Below are positions 14,597 through 26,520 of a DNA stretch of 64,000 nt, piece by piece. The number at the start of each line of letters is the position of its first letter. Position 1 is the first letter of the stretch. A program made the translations under genes and the position numbers. The DNA comes from Arabidopsis thaliana (taxonomy: Eukaryota > Streptophyta > Magnoliopsida > Brassicales > Brassicaceae), in the NCBI RefSeq assembly GCF_000001735.4, contig NC_003075.7, positions 14,943,001-15,007,000 on the forward strand. The letters run 5' to 3'. The notes under the pieces were generated by a model, which was not told where the DNA came from, searched no databases, and worked only from the letters and a program-made list of their open reading frames with translations.

Positions 14597-14905
14597 TTAA
14601 AATGCGGCGAGCAATAAAACAAAGGAACTCACAACAGTAGATACATAGGTAAATGGGTTAGAGAGAAGGGTTCGAGTGGCTGCTGATTTGTCCTTCTTCT
14701 TCTTGCTCTTGCTTTTGCTTTTCCTCACGAAGACTCGAAGATGGTCGTGGTGATGACCGGATGACCCTTCCTTGTTCTCTTCATGTTCAACTAGTTCCCG
14801 ACCCAAAGGAGTGATCGTATGGCGTCCGCATGAAATTATGAGGGATTGAGAAAGTAACAAGAGGGAGATGATCAAAAACCAACCAAGAAGAGAAGAAGTT
14901 CTCAT
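14597..14905 (-). CDS. small secreted, possibly GPI-anchored Lys-rich protein B
   Basis: A single exon of 102 aa. The signal peptide is MRTSSLLGWFLIISLLLLSQ. The polar body carries HHHDHLRVFVRK followed by an extremely basic run (KSKSKSKKKKDK), and the C-terminal hydrophobic tail (STVVSSFVLLLAAF) ends the protein. Order and ends match protein A at 13183, but the Gly/Ser-rich middle is replaced by the Lys-rich stretch. A cysteine near the signal cleavage site explains why such proteins are sometimes called putative lipoproteins. Processing at the basic run to release a peptide is possible but unproven. Function unknown. Confidence 0.7.
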   Translation of the reverse strand: MRTSSLLGWFLIISLLLLSQSLIISCGRHTITPLGRELVEHEENKEGSSGHHHDHLRVFVRKSKSKSKKKKDKSAATRTLLSNPFTYVSTVVSSFVLLLAAF

Positions 14906-15686
14906 CTTTTTCTTATTCTTTAAACAAAATTGAATAGAAAATATATTTATCTTGTGTTTTTTGAACTTATGAGTGTGTCTGTGTATTTATAGATTTGTGT
15001 GAAAGTAGTTGTACCATACTCTCTTCTTCGTGCACGCAACCAAACAGATGAGCTCTTCCTTAATTAACAACTAGGCAGTGATATAATCATCAAGACAGCT
15101 CATAACTGTTTTTTCTTTTGGAAAACTTCTTACTTACACAAGAGACATTTTGACACGATCCAGGATCATATGACTCTGTCAACGTATTAAAATCTCAAAT
15201 TTTATATGATTGACTACGTATGAAAAATGGGAAATATCCTTAAATGTCATTTTTCAATGTATAAATTAGTGTGATATTTTTTAAATATCTATTTTGAAAT
15301 GCTCATCTGTTCCCATTAAAGTAAACCACCAACATGATAAAATACAATAATAATAATAATGATTATTTGACAACTACTTGATTATTTAAATTAAACTTTT
15401 CATTCCAAGACTATCTATAAAGAGTACAATTCAACATATTCTTTTCTTTTTCCTCATCTTGAACTCTTCCAAATGAATAATGAACTAAGGCACCAAAAGA
15501 AAAAGCACAAACCAAGAAAAAGAAAACAGAGTAATAAAACTGAATCTAATTTCGATTACAAGTATGATATTAACTCTTAACATTTTTCAATAAATGATTA
15601 CAAGAAAGATCTCACCTGTTTTTTCCGGCGAGCGTGGGGTCTTAAACTGATCAAAACATGTATTGAGAAGAAAGAAACCACACAAA
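14906..15686. other. intergenic: promoter of secreted protein B and 3' side of the MA3 gene
   Basis: AT-rich. It includes a short (AAT)n-like run near 15347-15361 and no coding signal. The left 150 bp is the likely 5' leader and promoter of the gene ending at 14905. Confidence 0.4.
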
Positions 15687-17012
15687 CTACACCAAACCAC
15701 GGCAAGCCTCAACCTCTACTGCTTCCGTAGTGAGTAGAGACTCACTAACACTCCTCATCACAGCTTCCAAGACTGCTTTCTTGAACCATTCGTCTCCCAT
15801 TTTCATTAGAATCTCTTTCACCAACTCAGAATCCGATGCTTTGGCCATAACCAAACTCCCAAGGATCTCCCCAAAGTTGTTTGGCGCTTTTGGCAGATCG
15901 ATCCCAATGTCATCGAGCATAGACCCATAGAGCAGACAACCATTCCTTAAGTCTTTAGGAGTTAGAACATTCTTAGAGACCAGATGTTCCAAGAGCTTCG
16001 CCACTGGTTCAACACAAGGAGGGTTCTTCTCCAAGCCGAGGGAGATAGCTTCCTTGACAAGCTCAGGATGGTAAGACGGGGTTTTCAGTTCTTCTATGCA
16101 TTGTAATGCCTCATCCAATAGACGGACATTGAAATATTCCTCCAAAAGCGAGTTGGTCTTTCTACTGAGCTCTACTGTGTTCAAGCTAGTAGTCGTAGGA
16201 GGAGCCACCTCCTGTGGCTGTGGTTGTGGTTTTGGCTTCTCCACAGTTTGTCTGGTCGGGGAAGGAACAGGTTTAGGCTGTTGGGAACCATTACCTTGCA
16301 CAAGGGCACTTGGTCTATCGTTCAGAAGGCCTCCACTGCCCTGAGGTAGCAGCCTTGAATTACCTCTCTGAGCTGAAGCAGCTGTTCTCGAGTGAACCGC
16401 AAAAGCTCATGACCCTCAAATCGCGAGTCTCCTTTCTACAAAACACATACAAGTCATTAGACTTGAACCTCAGAATTCGAAGCAACAGATGAAAAACATG
16501 GTTGGATTTACTACGTATAAGCTCAAACCAATAAAATGTATATAAGTTATATATGTAGGTCCTTTATGAGCATCAAAAACTGATAGAGTGCCCACCTAAA
16601 AGCCTACAAATATTAATCTTTGTCCATATTTACAGCAAGGTCACATTGCTTAAGCGCCCCACCAAGAATTAGGACATTGCATACTAATGTTCAACAAAGA
16701 AAATCTAAACTCTTAACACATAAGAATCAGCAAAAGATCCAAACTTTATCAATAATCCAAGTCAAAACCACAAGAAGCAATCCGACACTCAAAATTTACA
16801 GCTCATAGAACTTATAAGAAGGTTACAAACATAAACAAATCAACACACAAAAAAAAAACAGAGGATTTGGATACCTTAACGGCAAAAGAAGGAGCGTCTC
16901 CGCCATTGGTAAGATCAGAGGAAGAAGATAAGGTAAAGCGTGGGGCAAAGCGTCTGCTTCCTCCACGACCACCTCCAGGCCTCAAGCTCAGCATTGAGTC
17001 ACCTTGCTGCAT
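15687..17012 (-). CDS. truncated eIFiso4G-like protein with MA3 domain only
   Basis: Two exons (17012-16875 and 16340-15687) give 263 aa. The first 46 residues ([20 protein letters not shown] and on) look like the N-terminus of eIFiso4G. The rest contains a Pro/Gln-rich linker, then a full MA3 domain at about residues 95-240 ([27 protein letters not shown] ... [19 protein letters not shown]). The central MIF4G domain, which binds eIF4A and eIF3 in true eIF4G proteins, is absent. MA3 domains bind eIF4A, so the protein could modulate translation initiation. The ATG at 17012 is used because the frame opens there. The acceptor CTACCTCAG at 16341 is the only one that keeps frame with the MA3 exon. 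An ancestral coding segment survives inside the intron at 16364-16435. Confidence 0.88.
16364..16435 (-). pseudogene. relic eIFiso4G exon inside the intron of the MA3 gene
   Basis: A 72-bp phase-0 block bounded by a perfect acceptor (TTTTGTAG) and a donor (GAG|GTAATT). It encodes 24 residues including RFEG and [11 protein letters not shown], the segment that in eIFiso4G joins the N-terminus to MIF4G. It is in frame with exon 1. Using it would leave a 23-bp gap to the next usable acceptor, too short for a plant intron, and reading through gives a stop after 13 codons. It therefore looks like the last remnant of the deleted MIF4G part. Confidence 0.75.
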
Positions 17013-17741
17013 CACTCGAATCTTTCGTTCGCGTTAACAGGAAAGACAGAAGCAGTGTTCGGTTCTGAAAATGCACAAGACAAACTAAATTAGAGTCTCA
17101 ACGTCACAGTAATCAACTTAACGCAGCAAGTAGATATAACCGATTGAATCACAACTAATTTAGATGGTAAAGTTCTTCTATAAAGACGCAGATAATTAGG
17201 TTTATCACAATTTAAGACAAAGCCTAGGAAAAAGAAGAACAATGCCGTCTAGAAACAAATCTAATAAGTGGCGAAATTGAAGAAGCTTTTACCTGAGAGA
17301 TTGAGAGAAAGAGAGAACGCGGCGCAGAGCGTTGCAGCTGTTTTATTGTCTGTTTTAGCTCTTAGCTTCTGTCCAAAGCATTTTTAGGGTTTGGCCCAAA
17401 AAGCTTAACCATTTTGGAAAATATTATTAAAAAACATTAAACTTGATTATCTTTTAATACTGAGACATTTTATATCAAATTTGTAAAACATAAAAAAATG
17501 ATCAAAAAATCATTACTCAGTGATTAGTGAAACTGTAGTTACAAGTACATTATGTCACTATCAATAAGCTAAGCTAAATTCACAAATTCATTTCTTCATT
17601 TAAAAATCTTTAAAGTATAGATTTTTTAATCTGATGTATCCCAATATATTATGGATAAGATAGATTTTTTTTTGTTCTTTTGTATTTAAATCGGATCATT
17701 CTAATTGGTGGAGAGACAGACTCTGGACTCTGAAGAAGCAA
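17013..17741. promoter_or_regulatory. divergent intergenic: MA3 gene leader and IF3-4 promoter
   Basis: 729 bp between divergent starts. The left 300 bp carries the 5' UTR of the MA3 gene with a likely leader intron (donor after GAGATTGAGAGAAAG-like sequence near 17295). Telomere-like TTTAGGGTTTGG at 17382-17393 resembles a telo-box common near translation-related plant genes. Confidence 0.5.
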
Positions 17742-19328
17742 ATGGCTGGGATCACCAGCACCGTTGGATTCAACGCCATTCTCGCCGGAGCCACCAAAAC
17801 GGTGTCGCATCCTGTTAAATCTAAGCTCTTTGGTCTTCGACTCTGTGTACCCGAATTCTCAATTGTTTCTCTTTCCCCTTATCATCATCGCCGTTGTCCC
17901 GCCATCACTTGCCGTTACGGAGGCGGTGGTGGCGGAGGCTCTAGATTTCCCGGCGATAGGAGAGGTAGGCAGAAAGAATCCGAGGATGATGATTCGCTTG
18001 ATATCTCAGCTATTAGGTAATTGTGGAAACTATTAATTGATAGAAATTGAAATTTCTGTAGCTGAAGTTATGATTGATTTTGATGTATCTCAAATTGAGT
18101 AGGTCAGCCACTGTTAGGCTTATTGATGATCAGCAGAACATGGTAAAATGAAGTGCCTTTTAAATGTTTAAACTTTTTGATTTCAGCAAAAATTGAAAAT
18201 TTTCCAGTTTCTTTGTTGTTTAGATTGGTTTAGTTTCCAAAGAAGAAGCTGTTCGAAGAGCTGAAGATGCTGAGCTTGATCTGGTTTGTGTTTCTTTGGA
18301 TAATTTACAACTTGTAAGTACCTTTCTTGTAAGCTGAGCTTGATCTCATATGGTTTTCAGGTGATTCTTTCGCCGGATGCAGATCCTCCGGTTGTTAGAA
18401 TGATGGATTACAGGTAAATTATCTCAAGGATGATAATTTGTATCATATACATTGTGTAGAGGAAGTTTCAAGGAGAATGATTCTTTTTCCTTTTTGCTTC
18501 ATTATCAGTAAATACAGATATGAGCAGCAAAAGAGGAAAAAGGAACAGCAGAAGAAAAGTATTGATCATTCTTCTCTGCTTAACTGGAGATAATGTTGAA
18601 ACTATAAGTGTGTATACTGTGTCGTATTTTACATGAATGGATTGTGTAACTGAAGCTTTCTTCTTATGTCAGCTACTCGAATGGACTTGAAGGAGCTTAA
18701 AATGGGGTGATTTGAGCCATTTTCACTATCTCTTTTATCTGTGTCGTTGTGATGCTTTTGTTTAGAAAAGCTTCTTCTCAAAAGGTTTTTGTATTTTGTT
18801 TCTCCGGTAGTTATAACATCGATCAGCATGATTATTCTGTACGCATGAGAGCAGCCCGGAAGTTCTTGCAAGACGGTGACAAGGTTGTCCCCACTTACTT
18901 TGTTTTGTGTTATAGGCGAGTTCTGTCACATTTTGTTAATGTGTGACTTGTAATACACTCAGGTTAAAGTGATTGTGAACATGAAAGGCCGAGAAAACGA
19001 GTTCAGAAATATTGCTATTGAGCTCCTCAGACGTTTTCAGACTGAAATAGGAGAGGTCTGTATTGTTTCTCTATGCTCTTTCCTAATACAAGTTTGGTAT
19101 TGGATTTGCACCTTAATGGATCGTTTTTGTTGAGTCACTGAAACTCATCAACATATGCAGCTTGGTACTGAGGAGAGCAAAAACTTTCGGGACAGAAATT
19201 TGTTTATTGTCTTGGTGCCAAACAAGGAAGTTATTCGGAAAGTGCAAGAACCACCCCCAAAAAAGAAGAAAAAGCCAGCGGATGATAAAGTTTCAGCAGC
19301 AAATATAACTGCAACACAAGATATATGA
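17742..19328 (+). CDS. IF3-4: chloroplast translation initiation factor IF3-4
   Basis: Nine exons (17742-18016, 18103-18142, 18224-18283, 18361-18413, 18509-18558, 18673-18706, 18811-18883, 18963-19055, 19161-19328) join to 281 aa. The first ~70 residues form a Ser/Arg/His-rich plastid transit peptide. A Gly-rich linker (YGGGGGGGSRF) precedes the IF3 N-domain (AIRSATVRLIDDQQNMIGLVSKEEAVRRAEDAELDLV). A basic linker helix (KYRYEQQKRKKEQQKK) leads to the C-domain ([33 protein letters not shown]...ELLRRFQ). IF3 binds the 30S subunit and checks initiator tRNA and start codon, here in chloroplasts. The tail is Lys/Pro-rich (PPPKKKKKP), which bacterial IF3 lacks. A close paralogue (SVR9, IF3-2) lies in the chromosome-2 duplicate block. 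Confidence 0.95.
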
Positions 19329-19616
19329 TGCGGAATTGTCTGATGTAAAATGTTCTGTGACTTTGATAAATTTCTGTATAGTTTCTTTTTTAATATGCTT
19401 CTTGCATTTCCATGTAATTGTAACCATAGAAATAGATTATTTGAATGAAGATCTTCGTCAACTTTTTTGTATACTATAGGTTTTCAACTTTTAAGCGTAG
19501 TCATGTAGATTGTAACAAGTAATCAAGAATTATTGTCAAAAAAGAAATCAATTATGAGTGAGGTAATGTTACAGGATGAGTACACTATGACTTGTGTTGA
19601 GGCCAAAAACGAGTCA

Positions 19617-21995
19617 CTACCAATAATCTCCACATGAACAGACACCGTCTTTGAAGTGATGGAAGCGGTTGGCATCTCTTACAACAATCACTCTCTCTGT
19701 GATCTTTGAGATGAGTTTGGTTACGGTGTGACAGTCTAAACAGACTCGAAGATTCTTTATGATCCGGATTTCAGTTCCTGGCTCAGTAGCTATGAGTCCA
19801 AAGGCAATGGCTAGCCTCTCGCTGTGAACCTTCACCATCAGCTCCCTTTCTTCCTCCTCCACATCATGCAGGGCCAACTCAGTCTCGGGTTGGTACCCAG
19901 CTTCCCTCATCTTCCCTTCAAGCTTCTCCAGCTTCTCATAGATTTCCTTTACCTGTGGATGTGACTGATCACCTGAGGTAAAGACATGAGGCGTTTCACC
20001 TATTTCTATTAAGGTATATCCAGGAGCTTTGGCTAGTTTCCTCTTCTTTGCAGTTTGTCTAACCGTAGCAGCCTGTGGATAGTTTCTATCAGCTGAGTGA
20101 ATATTCGACAGCAAAACATGGTATCCTACATTGTCTGGATCTAGCTCAAAGAGCTTCTCAGAGACTGTTCGGGCAAGGTTTGTGTCTTTGTGAATCCTAC
20201 AAGCTCCTAGCAATGTTTCCCACACAGAAGAACCAGGCTCAATCGACATTGCCTCTATAAACTGCAATGCTCTCTGTAAGTGTCCTGCTCGGCCAAGAAT
20301 ATCAACCATACAGGCGTAATGCTTGACTGATGGTTCAAAACCATACCGGTGGATCATGGAATTGAAAATTTCATCACCTTCTTTGACCAAGCCAGCATGA
20401 CTACAAGCGTAAAGAACGCAGAGGAAAGTGACTGGTGTTGGTGTAATACCGGAATTCAACATCTCATAGAAAATATTCAGAGCTTCTTGTCCTTGTCCAT
20501 GAAGTCCATAACCAGAAATCATCGTGTTCCATGTAACTTCATTCTTCTTTGTCATCAAGTCAAACAATCGGCGTGCTTCTGCAATGCTTCCACACTTTGC
20601 ATACATACCAATCAAAGCAGTAGACACATATATGCTAGACTCAAAATCTGTGCTCCTTACTAAATCATGAACCCATTTCCCCAAACTTAAAGCTCCTAAC
20701 TGCGCACAAGCTGATAGAATACAAGTTATTGTGACAGGGTTTGGACTGAATTCAGACTTCTGCATTTCTCTGAAGAGAGATATCGCGTCCTCTGTCAACC
20801 CGTTTTGGGTGTAACCTGAGATCATTGCATTCCAAGATGGCAAGCTTTTTTCCGGAGACTCATCAAAAAGCTTCCGGGCTGATTCTATCTCATTCAATTT
20901 ACTATAAACCGTAGTTAACGCGGTTGAGACAGAAGCATGAGACAGGAAATTCGATTTCAAGCAGTAACCATGAATGGCATATATAAGCATAAGATGACCA
21001 GAGACAGGGACCAGACTCACCAACGTGCTTGACCTCAACCTTGCTCCTGATAACATCAGCTCTTTAAACAGGCTTAAAGAGAGCTCAGTCTCTCCATTGG
21101 ATGTGTACCCATGAATCATTGCATTGTAAGCTACTATATCTGGTTTACGAAACTCACGAAACAGAGCACTTCCCATCTTAATCTTTCCACACTTTGAGTA
21201 TAGTGAGATGAAACCAGTAAGAACATAATCGTGGGAGTAGCACCCAGTTTTTGTAGCAAGACTATGGATTTGCATGCCGAGTCTCAGCTCCTGCAACTCT
21301 GCAACAGCGGGAAGAATATCAAGCAGAGTTGTAGTGTCCAAACGGGTACAGCTCTCATTGATCAAATCCCTGAAAACCTGAATAGATTCCACATACATTT
21401 CATTCTTTCGGTAGCCAGATATCATCGTGTTCCACAAAATGGTGTCTTTCTCAGGCATTCTGTCGAACACCTTCCTAGCATCTTCGACTCGCCAAAACTT
21501 GAAGTACATCTTAACAATGTTAGACCCAAGCAGCAATTCTGAGTCACACCCATCAACGACCGCTTGACCATGAATAACACGGCCAGCTCTGTCGTCACGA
21601 AACCCAGAAGCAGCCGAGATAGCGAAGGCGTAGGTGGAGCTGTTGGGCTTGAGATCAGTGGATTTCCTTAGATGAGCGAACACAGAGAGCGAAGAGTGAG
21701 GTGATTCGTTGACGGAGAAGCCACGCATGAGGACGTTGAAAAGGAAAACGTCAGGTCTTTGGACGGAGAGGAAAATGTCGCGTGCGTAGTAAATGGCGCC
21801 GAGGTCGGAGAGTCGTTGAGTAAGCTTGGTGAGCAATGAGATGTCGTTTCGGAAGCCATGGAGAATGATCTGAGCATGGGTTTGAGCAAGGTGAGATATA
21901 GAAGTTGATCTTTTGAAGAAATCGAGATATGTGTTCTTGCTTATCAATGCGGCGGTTGTCTCGGCGGTGGCGGACGATACTGTCCGTAGCAGCAT
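19617..21995 (-). CDS. MEF29: PPR protein, PLS-E-DYW class, organellar RNA editing factor MEF29
   Basis: One uninterrupted exon of 792 aa, the usual intronless form of plant PPR genes. A short N-terminal targeting region is followed by about 14 PLS-type pentatricopeptide repeats (for example VTWNTMISGYGLHGQGQEALNIFYEML). Next come E/E+ motifs and a complete DYW cytidine-deaminase domain. The zinc-binding HSE lies at residues 724-726 and the CLDC pair at 752-755, and the protein ends in CSCGDYW. The repeats read specific RNA bases and the DYW domain deaminates C to U. The locus is known as MEF29, a mitochondrial editing factor. I do not derive its target sites here. All catalytic residues are present. 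Confidence 0.96.
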   Translation of the reverse strand: MLLRTVSSATAETTAALISKNTYLDFFKRSTSISHLAQTHAQIILHGFRNDISLLTKLTQRLSDLGAIYYARDIFLSVQRPDVFLFNVLMRGFSVNESPHSSLSVFAHLRKSTDLKPNSSTYAFAISAASGFRDDRAGRVIHGQAVVDGCDSELLLGSNIVKMYFKFWRVEDARKVFDRMPEKDTILWNTMISGYRKNEMYVESIQVFRDLINESCTRLDTTTLLDILPAVAELQELRLGMQIHSLATKTGCYSHDYVLTGFISLYSKCGKIKMGSALFREFRKPDIVAYNAMIHGYTSNGETELSLSLFKELMLSGARLRSSTLVSLVPVSGHLMLIYAIHGYCLKSNFLSHASVSTALTTVYSKLNEIESARKLFDESPEKSLPSWNAMISGYTQNGLTEDAISLFREMQKSEFSPNPVTITCILSACAQLGALSLGKWVHDLVRSTDFESSIYVSTALIGMYAKCGSIAEARRLFDLMTKKNEVTWNTMISGYGLHGQGQEALNIFYEMLNSGITPTPVTFLCVLYACSHAGLVKEGDEIFNSMIHRYGFEPSVKHYACMVDILGRAGHLQRALQFIEAMSIEPGSSVWETLLGACRIHKDTNLARTVSEKLFELDPDNVGYHVLLSNIHSADRNYPQAATVRQTAKKRKLAKAPGYTLIEIGETPHVFTSGDQSHPQVKEIYEKLEKLEGKMREAGYQPETELALHDVEEEERELMVKVHSERLAIAFGLIATEPGTEIRIIKNLRVCLDCHTVTKLISKITERVIVVRDANRFHHFKDGVCSCGDYW

Positions 21996-22537
21996 TTGGC
22001 TTTTTGCCTTTCAGAGAAAACGAAACAACTCATTTTTGCGTTCTTTCACTTTCATTTAAAAAGTATTTTACCTTTAATTTCAAATTAAAAGCATATTAAA
22101 TGTTCATTTACTGTATATGGATTATAATGAAGAAATGAATTTTCAACTTCAGTTTATTAGGTGAAGAGGAGCACATACACATCTTGTTAGTGAATTTTTG
22201 TCAAAAAATATATAACAGAAAAGCCAAAAAACAGTCCTAAAATTAAATTTTGTTATGATTTCTACACTAAATGATACTAAAGAATAAACCCCACATCAGA
22301 GCTTACATGTGATTTGTGAACAAAATAAATTTCCTTTTTGGTATCCTAAGACTTTCGAACTCGTGATCTTCCACTTCCTTTTTTCCTAAGCTAATGTTTT
22401 TATACCAAAAAAAAGAAGAAGAAAACTTCAACAAGCAAAGATCAAAAAAGGATCTCGACAAGAGAAATGTGGGGGCATCAAAGAGCAATTTACAGGTGAT
22501 CAGTGTTGAGCGTGTGGGAACTGTAAGCTTTTGTTAT
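21996..22537. other. intergenic between MEF29 start and QWRF8 stop
   Basis: 542 bp holding the MEF29 5' leader/promoter (about 22000-22300, AT-rich) and the 3' UTR of QWRF8. Nothing else is recognisable. Confidence 0.5.
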
Positions 22538-24881
<2,344 letters not shown>

Positions 24882-26520
24882 TCAAGCTAACGAAACAAAC
24901 TTGCATTGATTGAATTCAGCAGTTCTTCATGCCTCTCGTTTAATTATGCGCTTGGAGGTAAACAATAAAAACAGCTCCAGTTGCTGTAAATGAAGTCCCT
25001 TTATTCTGCAAGAAACCCAAAACCCAGGAGACAAAGTAAGATACCTCACAGATAGGCCATGCGGAAAAAGAGCAAAGAATATTAGACAGCCCAGATAAAG
25101 AAAAGTAAATAAGATTCTACCTTTACAACAACAAAAACCACTCCCACATGTATTATCTAAGGGGAACAAACTAATGACAATTTCATCATCATTACAATGA
25201 AGAAAACAAAAAAAAAGAAGCAAATCCAAACTATAATAATCAAGAAAGAGCTTAACAGTGAAAGAGATAAGAAAATGGTGTAGAACTAGGAAAACAGTGG
25301 TCAAACAAGAGAGACAGACAAAAAAGGAGAGAAAGGTGGGTTGAGTTCTAACTAGTTAGCTGCTACAGTTTCAGAATATCAGGAATATTTTTTTTTAAAA
25401 ACAAGATTTTCAGAGAAAGAATCTTTTACAGTGTCACGGAAGTGCCATGGTCAGATGTGCTGGAAAATTAAATGAAGATTTTCGATTCAATCTATATACC
25501 AATCTTCTTCTTCTTCTTTACATCAACATCACAACACCTCAAAAGATAACAAAAGAAACTTCCTTTATCACTTTGCAAACAGTAAACTTACAAAGTTAAT
25601 AATTAGTGTCACAATGTTAGATTTGTACTTTTGTAGTAGTAGTAATATATAGAACTAGTTTAACACTTAGCAAAAATGGACATTTTGACAGATATTTGGT
25701 GTTTTCTCCAAAAATGGGACCACGTGGATTGAAGAATCAAGAACCGGTGCCCACTCTCCGAGAGAAAATCACCGGTTGATGATTGATTAAATTTTGATCA
25801 TTTGAGAAATAATCTCGAGAAAGTGAAGGATGATGAAAGAAGAAAATCTGGTAATGAAAAAAACACAAACTTATTATGTTTCTTCAAAGTGAATGAGATG
25901 GTTCTGACGAAGAATCCAAAACGGAAATTTTGTCAGTTACTGACACCACGACTTGTGTCTCTCAATGACACAGACTCTTTTTATCCAATCAAATTTAGTA
26001 ATTTTTCCATGAAATTGCAAAATCCTCACAAATTATAAACGAAATGAGATTCATTCATAGTTTCTATCAATGATCTAACTCATGAACGTCAGATCGCATT
26101 TATTATTACCCAGAAAAAAAATCTAGGGTTCTTCTGATTTTGAATTAGAATCAAAATTGGGATTGATGAAACCAAATGTAGAAGCTTAAAATCAGAGATC
26201 CAATGAATCTGAGGTTGGGAGATAGAGAATCATACCAGTAAGAAAACATAAGAGTGCCAAAAGTAATCAAAGTCTCGTGATTCTCCTTCGCGAAAGACTT
26301 CTCTATGTCCCCCTTCGAGATCGAATTTGGGAATACGGAACGTGATCGGAGTTGATTAGCCAAGCTGGAGAATTGGTAAAAAATGTTTCGCCGGCGATGA
26401 AAAATGCTAGACCGCCGGAGATAGAATTGATCGGGCGATTTAAGATGATGGGTTCGAGGAGATCAAAGAGAGAGAAAAAAAGGAAAGAGTGAGAGAGAGA
26501 GGGCGTTATTTTCGCGCCAC
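24882..26520 (-). other. 5' leader and promoter region of QWRF8
   Basis: Minus-strand sequence upstream of the QWRF8 ATG. A likely leader splice site follows ATTCAG near 24920, and the distal leader probably lies around 26380-26500, which is purine-rich (GAGAGAGA runs at 26465-26500). No protein-coding frame is convincing. The left 130 bp, up to about 25010, is the part copied into the mosaic at 36.87-37.00 kb. Confidence 0.45.

Noticed and set aside
16364-16435. regular coding exon of the MA3 gene
   Set aside because: Including it requires a 23-bp intron or reads into a stop after 13 codons; skipping it gives a clean 263-aa frame.
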